A stretch of DNA of 64,000 nucleotides from a virus. The stretch spans positions 1-64,000 of IMG/VR virus record IMGVR_UViG_3300044959_000303; one strand, given 5' to 3'. Below, one piece after another: positions 1 to 8,188 of this stretch. The notes beneath the pieces are model-generated. The model saw only the letters and a program-made list of their open reading frames with translations, was not told the DNA's origin and did no database searches. The translations under genes and the position numbers were made by a program. Within the stretch, counting starts at the first letter, position 1. Every line of letters starts with the position of its first letter.

Positions 1-1597
1 AAGAAGTGATCGGTGAACCGGTTACGGATATACCGGCACCACCTGAAATGGCTACCGAAGTTACCGTACCAGCTCCAGCAACAAGACCATCCACATATCC
101 CTTTGTTGCTGCATCGGTTGCAGCCGTGGGAGTACCAAGATTGGTCAGCTTGAAACCTGCAAAACTGAAATTCGCAGTAGGTGGATCGAGATTGCTCAAA
201 CTTGCACTTGTAGCCGATGTAATTCTTCCATAAGAATCTACCGTGAATCTTGTATATGTACCAGCAGTTACACCTGTCTGTGTAAGAGAAATGTTCACCG
301 TACCGGTAGAAGTGATCGGTGAACCGGTTACGGATATACCGGCACCACCGGAAATGGCTACCGAAGTTACTGTTCCACCGAAACTATCCACGTATGCTTT
401 TGTTGCCGCATCGGTTGCAGCCGTGGGAGTACCGAGATTGGTCAACTTGAAACCGGCAAAACTGAAATTCGCCGTAGGTGGATCGAGATTGCTCAAACTT
501 GCTGTAGTACCGGAAGTCACCCTGCCATATGAGTCGACCGTAAGTCTCGTATATGTACCAGGAATTACGCCCGTTTGTGTAAGTGAAATGTTTATCGTGC
601 CAGCGGAAGTGATCGGTGAACCGGTCACGAAAATACCGGCACCACCGGAAATTCCTGCAGAGACTACTGTATCTCCCGATAAAAGAACTTTTTTCCATTG
701 AGAATTGCCAAAAAATTCATAAGCATTGTTCGTTGTATTGAATCGTATATAACCATCGGTTGGAGAAGACGGTCTCTGTGCTGTACTGCCGACGGGTATT
801 TTCAAATATGATGTCGAGTTGAATTCGGAATCGGAATGAGCAAAAAATTTACCACTGACCACCAGATTTCCGGTAATTTTCGTATTACCGGAAACATACA
901 GATTTTCGGTTGGTACCGAAACGGAATTGATTGCTACTTTGGAAATTTTTCTGAATAATGTCGTTCTCGTCGATCTGTCGAATTTTACCAATTCAGCGGA
1001 AGATGCTCCGTCCACAACCAGAGACAGATTGTGGGAAGTGTCTTTTCTCAAAGACCAATAGTCGATATTGTTCTGTTTGAATTTGATTTCTACATCATTG
1101 AAGACATTCGTACCATTCAATTCCAGTAAATTCGACGAAGAACCATTTACAGACAAACTTCCGTAAATTTTCAGATTCGTGGTATTTGTCGGAGAACCAG
1201 CTGTTATTTCGTCCGAATTGATCGAAAACACCAAATCTCCATTCGACGAAAAATTTATTTCACCATCTGCAACAGAATATATACCGGTATCCGAATCGGC
1301 ATCGAAAGCCAATCCCGGTGAAAAACTGTCCCCGGGAACAATTTTGAGCTGTCCCAACATGGTATCACCGACTCTTTGAACAAATGCACCGCCGCCAATT
1401 CCACCGCCACTTGTCACGGTCACTACACCCCAATCTGTTCCGGTATACACTTCCAACAAATTTGTTCCGACATTGTAACGTATCATGCCAATTTGTGGCG
1501 GATTCGGTCTTTCACCATCGGAACCTTTCGGCAACACTATTGCCTTGTTGCCTTCGAATACAAAAATTCCGTCGGAAGTTTTTATATATTTTGCCAT
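1..1597 (-). CDS. Tail fibre protein with ~100-residue repeats (3' end outside window)
   Basis: The minus frame opens at the ATG at 1597 (protein begins MAKYIKTSDGIFV) and stays open to base 1, so at least 532 residues are present and the C-terminus is missing. Motifs typical of T4-like fibres are visible: a segment containing KIPVGSTAQRPSSP and GYIRFNTTNNAYEFF is shared with the paralogous fibres at 16166-20614. After it come repeats of about 100 residues containing GGAGISVTGSPITS, SLTQTGV, YTRFTVDSYGR, LSNLDPPTANFSFAG and TPTAATDAATKAYVD. The last motif occurs widely in long phage fibres. A late-promoter octamer lies 32 bases upstream. Role: receptor binding on the virion tail. The family is clear; the receptor is unknown. 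Confidence 0.85.
   Translation of the reverse strand, partial: MAKYIKTSDGIFVFEGNKAIVLPKGSDGERPNPPQIGMIRYNVGTNLLEVYTGTDWGVVTVTSGGGIGGGAFVQRVGDTMLGQLKIVPGDSFSPGLAFDADSDTGIYSVADGEINFSSNGDLVFSINSDEITAGSPTNTTNLKIYGSLSVNGSSSNLLELNGTNVFNDVEIKFKQNNIDYWSLRKDTSHNLSLVVDGASSAELVKFDRSTRTTLFRKISKVAINSVSVPTENLYVSGNTKITGNLVVSGKFFAHSDSEFNSTSYLKIPVGSTAQRPSSPTDGYIRFNTTNNAYEFFGNSQWKKVLLSGDTVVSAGISGGAGIFVTGSPITSAGTINISLTQTGVIPGTYTRLTVDSYGRVTSGTTASLSNLDPPTANFSFAGFKLTNLGTPTAATDAATKAYVDSFGGTVTSVAISGGAGISVTGSPITSTGTVNISLTQTGVTAGTYTRFTVDSYGRITSATSASLSNLDPPTANFSFAGFKLTNLGTPTAATDAATKGYVDGLVAGAGTVTSVAISGGAGISVTGSPITS
3..640 (-). repeat. Tandem ~300-bp coding repeats in tail fibre gene
   Basis: The block starting GAAGTGATCGGTGAACCGG recurs at 3, 309 and 606, spacings of 306 and 297 bases. 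The 9-base difference is a three-codon indel next to the GTVTSV motif. Copies are nearly identical at DNA level, so this is a recently expanded in-frame repeat that lengthens the fibre shaft; the array runs off the left end. Confidence 0.9.
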
Positions 1598-1628
1598 TTA
1601 TCGAAATCCGATTTCGAAATTTCCGAAT

Positions 1629-1636
1629 TATTTATT
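1629..1636 (-). promoter_or_regulatory. Late-promoter-like octamer AATAAATA
   Basis: The minus strand reads AATAAATA, one base from the T4 late promoter TATAAATA, 32 bases before the tail fibre ATG at 1597. Same placement as the other octamers in this window; a gp55-like sigma is encoded at 43195-43965. Confidence 0.5.
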
Positions 1637-1639
1637 TTT

Positions 1640-4600
1640 TCAGAATAATGGAAAATGAATCAGGAATTCTTCCGGATCATTCATATCGAAATATTTACGA
1701 TAAATCAATCCTCTGGTTTTTATTTTTGTTCCATATGGAAGAATGTTTTTTCTCACGTTCTTTATCTCTTCCAGAATCAGATTGTTGTTTCGATTCGGTT
1801 TCAGGTACATCAATACGAAAGACGGAACGTATCCAAGTGGTACACCATTTGCACTTGTTTGTCCCGAAATCATCCACAAAGGCAGTACTTCTCTTTCATA
1901 ACCTATATCAATTTCCAGATCTTTTCTCAAATTTTTCAAACTGGTCGGAACAATTACGGAAAAACCGGAAATCGAAGTATTGACGATTGCTTTCGCGGAA
2001 GAAGTAAATTTCCTGTTTTCGACATTTTCGTCGATAATTTCGATGTAAACGACTTCGTAACAGATTTCTCCTTTCGAATTTCTTGCTACGGCCTTTTTGA
2101 CATCTCCAAGAATGAATTCCATTTCTCTCCATACGGATTTGAATCCATTCGAAACAGTATTCGTATCGAAACCCAGTGCACTGAGAACAACATCATCGCT
2201 TGGAATTATCGTACCTCTTGCAAGCAATATTTCCTTTTTCGGCTTTATCGGAAAATTGATATCGTAATTTTTCCGAAAACGCAAATTTCGATTCAGATAC
2301 AATGGCAGACTCGAATTGATTGCAGTGAACAGCAATTCTTCCCTGTCGTTACCCTGAAAAGAAAACAACAGGGAAAATTCACTTATCGGATTGTCTACGA
2401 TGTTTTTTGCACTCAATACGAATTTTTTCTCCAGAAATATACCGGGATTGCTTTTCAGATGAACACGGGCGAAAAAAGAATAATTTGTATCAGCGGAAAT
2501 ATAATTCAGTTTTCCAATCAGATATCCGGTTTCGGAATTCAGAAAAATTCCCGGAGGAAGAACACTTCCAGATGCTATCGTATAAAATATTTCCGCTCCC
2601 TCGAAATCGAAGGCTTCGAGTTTCGACAAACAGGGATAAGTTTCATCGATCTGTCCGAGTTTTTCTTCGGACAACCAACCCAGAGTTGTCGAACTTTCGA
2701 ACAGATCACTGATTTCGACGACATTGATCTTGAAAATGTCATTGGTCACATTGTAACCATCGAAAATTTCGATTCGAAATGCATATTCTTTCGTACTTGT
2801 ATCGATATTGACAAGTCCTTGCAGAAATCCATCTCTGGTTACTGTCAGACTGCTCGGAAGACCTACCTTTACATCTGCCGACACGAAAGCCGAAACAGAA
2901 GAAACCACGACTCTGTAAATCAATTCATCGCCATCGGCATCCATGGCAGGTATGTGAAACGAAACATATTGCCCGATAGCAACATCGAGCAGATTGTCCG
3001 GATAAGACGAAACCAGAAAAATTGGCGAAGAATTGTTTGCAGATGTTCTCGTCACTACCGCAGAAAAAGAAGCATCTACATAATGAAAACCATCCGTGAC
3101 CCGAATTACGAAATCATGATTTCTCGAAACATTGCCTACCGATACGAAAAACAGGGAACTCGAAGAAATCGGAAAAGCCGACAATCTTCCTTTCAGAACT
3201 CCATTCGAACTCAAAATCAATCCAGCCGGCAAATTTCCATTTTGCAAACTGAAGGTCAAATTGTCATTTTCCGGATCCGTTACAAGATTGGCAAAAGAAA
3301 AATTCACAACATCATTGTAATTCATCGATGAAACATAAAGATTGACAAAATTGTTCGAATGATTCCAGAAAGGTGGATTGTTGTAATCGAGAACACGAAT
3401 CACGAGAGTTGTGAAAAAATCGATTCCTTGAGAACTTGCCGATATTACGACATTTCTTTCCGTATAACCGATTATATTGCCGGAAGATGAAGAAACGGAT
3501 ACATAGAAAGGATCACCGGATGTAATTTTTTCGACAACACCGACAATTGTTCCATTCGGCAGAAGATGAAGATTCGGAGGAAGTGAATTTCCGGTATTGG
3601 AAACAGAATATGTGAGATTTTGTGTTTGTGTATTTCCAAATCTCAGAAAACCTCGAAGATTGAAATTTATCGCAGAACCTTCGGAAAAATACACAATTGT
3701 TCCGGAAGTTGTCATGTTACCTGTAAAATTTTGAAATTTCGAAAAAAGAATTCTGTTGGAAGAATCACTGAATGGCAAATTTCGAATTCTTCCACGAGTC
3801 GAGAAAGTATCGAGATAAATTCGAAAATCACCTGTAGTTACCGGAAGAGAACTCGAAACACGTTCTTCGGCATACAATGCTGCAATTCCAGTTACGAAAG
3901 CTGCTGCACATGTTGTCGAAGTATTTCTTTTTACAGAATTGCCAATCCATCCGGCCAGTATGTTTTCTCCCGGTGAAAATATATCGGCATTGAAATTCGA
4001 TCCACGATTTCCTACAGGAGAAATCAAGGCATTGGAAGAAGAAATATGATCCGATTCATTGATCGATCCTACGGATATGGTACGAGTCGAATTGGAAGGA
4101 TAATAGAGATTTGCATTCTCGGAAAAATTTCCGGCAGGAGTTATGATTATACATCTGTTTGTCGAATTCAACATCTGTAATTTCGATTCTATTGCCAGAT
4201 TGAAATTTCTCGAAATCAGATTCAACAACACTATCGTGGGAGTGGTTTTGGCATTGTGCCAGTTCACAAGATCATTCAACACATTTTCGGTCAATGAAAA
4301 ATTCATTTCCTGTAAAGTCAGGTGATATATCTTGAATGAATACAATTTTGCCTTTTTTGCAACTCCGAATTCTTTTCCGGCTGCAATCGAAGAAACATGT
4401 GTACCATGTCCGATGTAATCTTTTCCAAATTGTGAAGAAGTCGGATCTATGTAAAGAGGATGTGTGAAATTCAGATATGTTCTGAAATCGGATATATGAA
4501 AAACTCTACCTCGAATATCGTCAATTTCCGAAATTCCGGAATCTACAATGGCAATATCGATATTTTCTCCTTCCAGAGAATATTTGTAAAGTCCATCCAA

Positions 4601-4669
4601 GGGCAAATCGATCTGATCTATTCTATCCAGACCCCAATTTCCGGAAAAATCTATTTTTTGTTTCTTCAT
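1640..4669 (-). CDS. Subtilisin-like serine protease with Ig-like repeats, putative virion protein
   Basis: A 1009-residue protein with an N-terminal peptidase S8 domain: Asp43 in AIVDSG, His88 in GHGTHVSS, oxyanion Asn181 in TPAGN, and Ser251 in NTSTTCAAAFVTG. The beginning (NWGLDRIDQIDLPLDG) resembles mature proteinase K-type enzymes, and there is no signal peptide or propeptide. From about residue 310 it carries Ig/cadherin-like repeats of the putative-Ig kind, for example DPENDNLTFSLQNG with NLPAGLILSSNGVLKG, and DADGDELIYRV. The usual GTS before the active serine is NTS here. It lies between tail fibre genes, has its own late-promoter octamer, and is inferred to be a tail-associated protease acting on host surface protein or on virion maturation. 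Family assignment is firm; virion location is inferred. Confidence 0.88.
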   Translation of the reverse strand: MKKQKIDFSGNWGLDRIDQIDLPLDGLYKYSLEGENIDIAIVDSGISEIDDIRGRVFHISDFRTYLNFTHPLYIDPTSSQFGKDYIGHGTHVSSIAAGKEFGVAKKAKLYSFKIYHLTLQEMNFSLTENVLNDLVNWHNAKTTPTIVLLNLISRNFNLAIESKLQMLNSTNRCIIITPAGNFSENANLYYPSNSTRTISVGSINESDHISSSNALISPVGNRGSNFNADIFSPGENILAGWIGNSVKRNTSTTCAAAFVTGIAALYAEERVSSSLPVTTGDFRIYLDTFSTRGRIRNLPFSDSSNRILFSKFQNFTGNMTTSGTIVYFSEGSAINFNLRGFLRFGNTQTQNLTYSVSNTGNSLPPNLHLLPNGTIVGVVEKITSGDPFYVSVSSSSGNIIGYTERNVVISASSQGIDFFTTLVIRVLDYNNPPFWNHSNNFVNLYVSSMNYNDVVNFSFANLVTDPENDNLTFSLQNGNLPAGLILSSNGVLKGRLSAFPISSSSLFFVSVGNVSRNHDFVIRVTDGFHYVDASFSAVVTRTSANNSSPIFLVSSYPDNLLDVAIGQYVSFHIPAMDADGDELIYRVVVSSVSAFVSADVKVGLPSSLTVTRDGFLQGLVNIDTSTKEYAFRIEIFDGYNVTNDIFKINVVEISDLFESSTTLGWLSEEKLGQIDETYPCLSKLEAFDFEGAEIFYTIASGSVLPPGIFLNSETGYLIGKLNYISADTNYSFFARVHLKSNPGIFLEKKFVLSAKNIVDNPISEFSLLFSFQGNDREELLFTAINSSLPLYLNRNLRFRKNYDINFPIKPKKEILLARGTIIPSDDVVLSALGFDTNTVSNGFKSVWREMEFILGDVKKAVARNSKGEICYEVVYIEIIDENVENRKFTSSAKAIVNTSISGFSVIVPTSLKNLRKDLEIDIGYEREVLPLWMISGQTSANGVPLGYVPSFVLMYLKPNRNNNLILEEIKNVRKNILPYGTKIKTRGLIYRKYFDMNDPEEFLIHFPLF

Positions 4670-4697
4670 GACATTTCGTATTTTTTCCTATTTGAAA

Positions 4698-4705
4698 TAT
4701 TTATT
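4698..4705 (-). promoter_or_regulatory. Late-promoter-like octamer AATAAATA
   Basis: Minus strand AATAAATA, 29 bases before the protease ATG at 4669. Position fits a T4-type late promoter for this gene. Confidence 0.5.
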
Positions 4706-4830
4706 ACTCTTTTCCAGTTGAAATTTGAGCACAATACCCCCTTGATTCGCACATATTCAATTATTTTTTCAATTAATTCGAATTATGTTTTCTACAGATG
4801 AGTTCGAAATGAAAACCATCCTTTGCGCAA

Positions 4831-4867
4831 GGGTTGAATTGCCTCGGAAACCTCGGCAATTCAACCC
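4831..4867. repeat. 13-bp inverted repeat (hairpin)
   Basis: GGGTTGAATTGCC (4831-4843) pairs perfectly with GGCAATTCAACCC (4855-4867) around an 11-base loop. It has no T-run on either side, so it is not a simple terminator. It is the first of a series of large foldbacks in this gene-free stretch. Confidence 0.85.
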
Positions 4868-4946
4868 GTGGAAAAACCACGCTTCGCGACGCTAAGCTGC
4901 TTCGCTGCGCTGCGCAACGCTTAGCTGCTGCGCGTGGTTTTTCCAC
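4868..4946. repeat. 15-bp inverted repeat with nested GCTAAGC/GCTTAGC stem
   Basis: GTGGAAAAACCACGC (4868-4882) pairs with GCGTGGTTTTTCCAC (4932-4946). Inside, GCTAAGC (4891-4897) pairs with GCTTAGC (4919-4925). The same inner stem recurs at 5240-5265, showing related repeat units on both sides of the terminator-like hairpin. Confidence 0.85.
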
Positions 4947-4974
4947 TTTCCCCTTTTTCTTTTCAACTCAAGAG

Positions 4975-5010
4975 AACCGCGGCTTCGCTTCGCTTCGCCG
5001 CGGTTTTTTT
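4975..5010 (+). terminator. Rho-independent terminator-like hairpin
   Basis: AACCGCGG (4975-4982) and CCGCGGTT (4998-5005) form an 8-bp stem around a CTTCG-repeat loop, followed by a T-run to 5010. It would stop plus-strand transcription, although no plus-strand gene lies upstream within this window section. It may insulate the RNA gene downstream. Confidence 0.6.
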
Positions 5011-5050
5011 CGAAGAAATAAAGAAAATACAAAGCAGATGAAACAAAAAT

Positions 5051-5317
5051 GAACAAGACGAAATGTAAAGGAATTTGATAAAAGCGAAGCGAAGCGAAGC
5101 TGCGAAGCGAAGCGAAGCTGCGAAGCGAAGCGAAGCTCTTTGAGATACAAGGGAAACGGAGAAAAGGCGAAATGTAGCGAAGCGAAGCGAAAGCGAAGCG
5201 AAGCTACATTTCGCATCGAAGTGTAGCGAGTAAAGCGAAGCTAAGCGAGCGAAGCGAAGCTTAGCAAGCGAAACGAAGCTACACTTCGTCAAGGCGAAGC
5301 CATATTCCGTCTTGTTC
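5051..5317. repeat. Nested foldback block built from GCGAA/GAAGC repeats
   Basis: An outer stem pairs GAACAAGACG (5051-5060) with CGTCTTGTTC (5308-5317). Inside are three tandem copies of the 18-mer GCGAAGCGAAGCGAAGCT (5084-5137), then GCGAAATGTAGC (5167-5178) paired with GCTACATTTCGC (5203-5214), then CGAAGTGTAGC (5217-5227) paired with GCTACACTTCG (5278-5288). The last stem encloses GCTAAGC (5240-5246) and GCTTAGC (5259-5265). The loops are almost pure GCGAA repeats. Open frames here are low-complexity and lack start signals, so I treat the block as non-coding. Function unknown: mobile repeat, recombination site or structured RNA are all possible. Confidence 0.85.
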
Positions 5318-5344
5318 GTAAATTACAGGTAAATCTGGTATAAT
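5315..5344 (+). promoter_or_regulatory. Extended -10 promoter candidate for the structured RNA
   Basis: TGGTATAAT at 5336-5344 is an extended -10 element (TG-N-TATAAT) with a weak -35 candidate TTCGTA at 5315-5320, spacing 18. It faces the structured RNA and would start transcription near 5351. Confidence 0.5.
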
Positions 5345-5350
5345 ATATCA

Positions 5351-6150
5351 GAATTGCATCATAATTGACTTGATATGTTGAAATTCAAATCGACTTTCAA
5401 TTTTCTCGAAAAATTTTCGAATAATTCTTGTTTCAAATTGTTTCAATATTTTTTTCTTCATCAAGGCTGTTTCCTGTCTTCAAAATAATATTTCATAATT
5501 TTCAAATAACGCCATCCCCCCCCCCCGGCCGATTTTTCAGAAAAACCTTGTATGCACTTTTCTGAAAAATCGAACCGAGGAGAGAGGAAGGCGTAAATTT
5601 TAACGCCATCGCGTATTGATCTCATTGCCTGGGCGGTCCCCGAATTCCCGGCTTAATCGGTTGTACCGATATGAGATCAGCCCCCCTGACATGAAATATG
5701 TCAAGGACGGTCGCAGAGGGCCGGACGCAGCTTGTCTCTGCTCTTCGGTAGTGTCCATACGCACGAACAACTACCGTGTATTACACCTGTCTATTCGAAT
5801 TGAATAAACAGACATAATACTCCTTTTACCCCCACTGAGTGGGATCCCCTATACGAATCATGAATCTTTCACGATTCGTGGCATATCTGGTAAGAATATG
5901 CCTTTATACAGGCGGCTCGCAGAGGGTCCCTGCTGCGTGGTCACCCCTCCGGTCTTGCTCCTGTCCCCCCGGGTCTGGGGAATTTTTTCGAGTTCCTGAT
6001 AGGAAAGTTACTTTCCTAGCCCTTCCTCGTCCATCTTAGCATGGATAACTGTCTACCCCTCTTTTCGAAGAATAGAACTTGACCCGCTATGTCACGTTTC
6101 ATTTTTCAAGATTCGAAATCTTACAAGATTTTGAATCTTGAAATTTTTTT
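5351..6150 (+). ncRNA. Large highly structured RNA candidate (unassigned)
   Basis: This region is gene-free, GC-richer than its surroundings and full of perfect hairpins. The stems are CGATTTTTCAGAAAA (5530-5544) with 5558-5572; GATCTCAT (5618-5625) with 5671-5678, enclosing ATCGG/CCGAT; TGACAT/ATGTCA (5687-5703); CGGTAG (5746-5751) with 5771-5776; GTATTA (5778-5783) with 5815-5820, enclosing two further stems; CCCAC/GTGGG (5831-5843); ACGAATC/GATTCGT (5853-5879); GGCATAT/ATATGCC (5880-5902); and AGGAAAG/CTTTCCT (6001-6017). TCGCAGAGGG is repeated at 5711 and 5917, and TAACGCCATC at 5506 and 5601. A C11 tract sits at 5516-5526. An upstream promoter and a strong downstream terminator define a transcript of about 800 nt; the structured core is about 5505-6150. 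Size and density of stems resemble the phage-borne ornate RNAs ROOL and GOLLD, but I cannot match a consensus. The two short open frames inside have no ribosome site. Confidence 0.65.
6104..6150 (+). terminator. Intrinsic terminator of the structured RNA
   Basis: TTTCAAGATTC (6104-6114) pairs with GAATCTTGAAA (6133-6143). The inner AAATCT/AGATTT extends it to a nearly continuous 18-bp stem, followed by seven T. The T-run fixes the plus strand as the transcribed strand. Confidence 0.8.
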
Positions 6151-6301
6151 ATTATACTTATACAAATAATAAAAACTTTTTTTCAATTTTGCAAATTAAA
6201 TCAATTTTTCAATCATTCATATGTATTTTTTATTCATATATATTTCTTGCAAAAGTATATTTTGAAATTTTTGAAATTCAATTTTTTTTTTTTTGAATTT
6301 T

Positions 6302-7621
6302 TCACTGATCGTTTTCCTTGATCATGATATCTTTTCTTTCTTCGAAAGCTTTCAAAACTTCCTCGAAAGTCAACTCGTTTTCGACTGTGTCAATTCGACG
6401 GATATTTTTCTTTTCTTCGCTCAGTTTCACATCATAAATGGCACCAACTTTTTCGAAAACTTTTTCAGCTTCTTTTTCTGTAGAGGAAAATCCAAGGAAA
6501 AATTCACCAATTCTGGTAAATTTTCCTGTTTCTGAAAGTCTGTTCAACAGTTTGAAAATAATGGAATTGATCGAACTCATGTTGTCGAGAAAATGTTTTT
6601 CTGTCGTATTTTCTTCATTCTCGCTTTCTTTCATGGAATTTTCGGAAGGAAAATCGACAGATTCTTCAATCGCAACAACATATGCAGGAAAATTTTTCGA
6701 GAAAAAAGCTTCGTTGTAAGAATACAGATCATGTTTGCAATAGTGAATTTGCCAGTTTTTTCTTTCGTTGAGAAAATTCAAATTCGAAATGAAATTCATG
6801 AACATGGCAAATTTGATGTTTTCTTCTTCCTTTGCAAAAGGAGAAAAGAAAGAAGAAAACTCGACTTCGAACTTTCGAAAAGCGTTTTCCAGTTTGTTTC
6901 TTACATTTTCTTCACTCGAATTTTTCGAAGAGTTGAAAAATTTCAAATCTTCATCGAAAAGAAGATTATTGTTTTTGTCGATAAAAATTTCGATTGAAAA
7001 GTTCTCGACCAGAGACCTGTAGATCGAATCCGCGATAACATTACGAACGTAAATATCACTGATTTTCTTTCTTTTGTTCAAATTTTTGTAGATATGAACC
7101 ATATCCAGGTATGCATTTCGATCATTATTGTTCAAATTCAAATACATGTTTTCCAATTCTATAATCGAATTTTCTTTTGCCAGAACAGTATCGAAATCGG
7201 TAATCGAATGTACGATGAAACTTTTCAGAAGTTCATTCGCCTTTTTGTCATCTTCGGAAAATACAATCTCTTCGAATTCCTTGTTTTTCAGTTTCTGAAT
7301 AAAAATGTTTCTGTAAGAATCCAGTAAATTCTTTGCTTTTTCGGTCATGTTCACATCGCTGTCGATCACCATGCTTTCAAGCAAGCTTTCGAGCAAGTTC
7401 AAGTCAATTTCCACGAATTTGAAAAAATGTTTGTCACGATCGCGAAACTGAGCATAATCCCCCTCCATGAGATATGGAGTAAATGGCAATCCCAACATGA
7501 ATGCTTCGAAATCATTGATTTCTTTGAAATTGAATGTTTCTTTGACTTTTTTGATTGTTGCCGTAGAATCTGCTGCAACGATATAAGGTTTACCAGCTTT
7601 TGCAAGATAATAAACAATCAT
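6302..7621 (-). CDS. Hypothetical protein, probable early gene
   Basis: A 439-residue protein of unrecognised family. The N-terminus MIVYYLAKAGKPYIVAADS could form a beta strand-loop start. The rest is rich in charged helices with many Lys, Glu and Asn, and an acidic low-complexity stretch (SENEENTTEK) lies near residue 345. No signal peptide or membrane segment is seen. The start at 7621 has AAGGAT a few bases upstream and lies about 24 bases after the predicted transcription start of a perfect sigma-70 promoter, so this is probably transcribed by unmodified host polymerase early in infection. It converges on the structured RNA. Function unknown. Confidence 0.8.
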   Translation of the reverse strand: MIVYYLAKAGKPYIVAADSTATIKKVKETFNFKEINDFEAFMLGLPFTPYLMEGDYAQFRDRDKHFFKFVEIDLNLLESLLESMVIDSDVNMTEKAKNLLDSYRNIFIQKLKNKEFEEIVFSEDDKKANELLKSFIVHSITDFDTVLAKENSIIELENMYLNLNNNDRNAYLDMVHIYKNLNKRKKISDIYVRNVIADSIYRSLVENFSIEIFIDKNNNLLFDEDLKFFNSSKNSSEENVRNKLENAFRKFEVEFSSFFSPFAKEEENIKFAMFMNFISNLNFLNERKNWQIHYCKHDLYSYNEAFFSKNFPAYVVAIEESVDFPSENSMKESENEENTTEKHFLDNMSSINSIIFKLLNRLSETGKFTRIGEFFLGFSSTEKEAEKVFEKVGAIYDVKLSEEKKNIRRIDTVENELTFEEVLKAFEERKDIMIKENDQ

Positions 7622-7651
7622 TTCGGATATCCTTGCTCTTTTTCGAAGCTC

Positions 7652-7680
7652 ATTATAGATTTCATATTCTTTTTTGTCAA
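7652..7680 (-). promoter_or_regulatory. Perfect-consensus sigma-70 promoter
   Basis: On the minus strand TTGACA (7680-7675), a 17-base spacer and TATAAT (7657-7652) match the bacterial housekeeping consensus at all twelve bases. It drives the gene starting at 7621. Confidence 0.85.
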
Positions 7681-7859
7681 TTCATTTTTTTCGAGAAACT
7701 GTCCGGGATTGAAGCCTCGGGTTTTCTTGCAAAGATACAATGATGAAAAATATCGAATTTTTCGAATATCGAATTTGTTGTTTTTTCGATGATTTTTTTT
7801 TGAAATTTTTCAATATTCGAAAGAAAAAACATCGAAATTTGCAGATCGAAAAAATCGAT

Positions 7860-7867
7860 TATAAATA
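7860..7867 (+). promoter_or_regulatory. Late promoter TATAAATA
   Basis: Exact T4 late-promoter octamer, 23 bases before the ATG at 7890. Confidence 0.7.
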
Positions 7868-7889
7868 TTCAAAGCAAGGAGTCGAATAA

Positions 7890-8141
7890 ATGGAAAATTT
7901 TCCTGATCCATATATAGATTATTCTCCAATCAGAAAAAAATCTCCGAAATACATATACGTGAACTTCGAAAATGAAAATTTGTTCAAAAAAGCAATGAAA
8001 ATTTTCGATGAGTTCTTTATTCGTTACAATCCCATATATTCGAGAAACTCATTGGAACTGCAAAAAACACCGAACGTGAACAGTTTCATAAAACTTCTCG
8101 ACAGAGAAAAAATACCTTACAAAATACTCGAATCAACATAA
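7890..8141 (+). CDS. Small hypothetical protein
   Basis: An 83-residue protein (begins MENFPDPYIDYSPIRKK) of unknown family, with alternating Lys/Asn-rich helical and aromatic-rich parts and no membrane segment. The start is supported by AAGGAG eight bases upstream and by an exact TATAAATA late promoter, so unlike the flanking minus-strand genes it is probably expressed late. It is a lone plus-strand gene in an early minus-strand module. Confidence 0.75.
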   Translation: MENFPDPYIDYSPIRKKSPKYIYVNFENENLFKKAMKIFDEFFIRYNPIYSRNSLELQKTPNVNSFIKLLDREKIPYKILEST

Positions 8142-8188
8142 AACTGATAAAAAACTTGAAATTCGAAATTTTTTTACTCGAAGTTTGA

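Noticed and set aside
1655-3331. A 558-codon plus-strand open frame
   Set aside because: Antisense to the subtilase, whose catalytic motifs prove the minus frame; composition is shadow-like.
5084-5137. CRISPR-like array
   Set aside because: The three 18-mers are contiguous with no spacers, so it is a simple tandem repeat.
4963-5292. Open frames through the GCGAA repeat block
   Set aside because: Translations are low-complexity repeats of a few residues (SLRFA units) from non-coding palindromes; no ribosome sites.
5616-6039. Two short open frames (63 and 66 codons) inside the structured RNA
   Set aside because: No ribosome site, atypical composition, and they cross several perfect stems; the RNA explanation is better.
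5500-6150. tRNA or tmRNA genes
   Set aside because: No GGTTCRA-type T-arm or acceptor stem pairing could be found among the hairpins.
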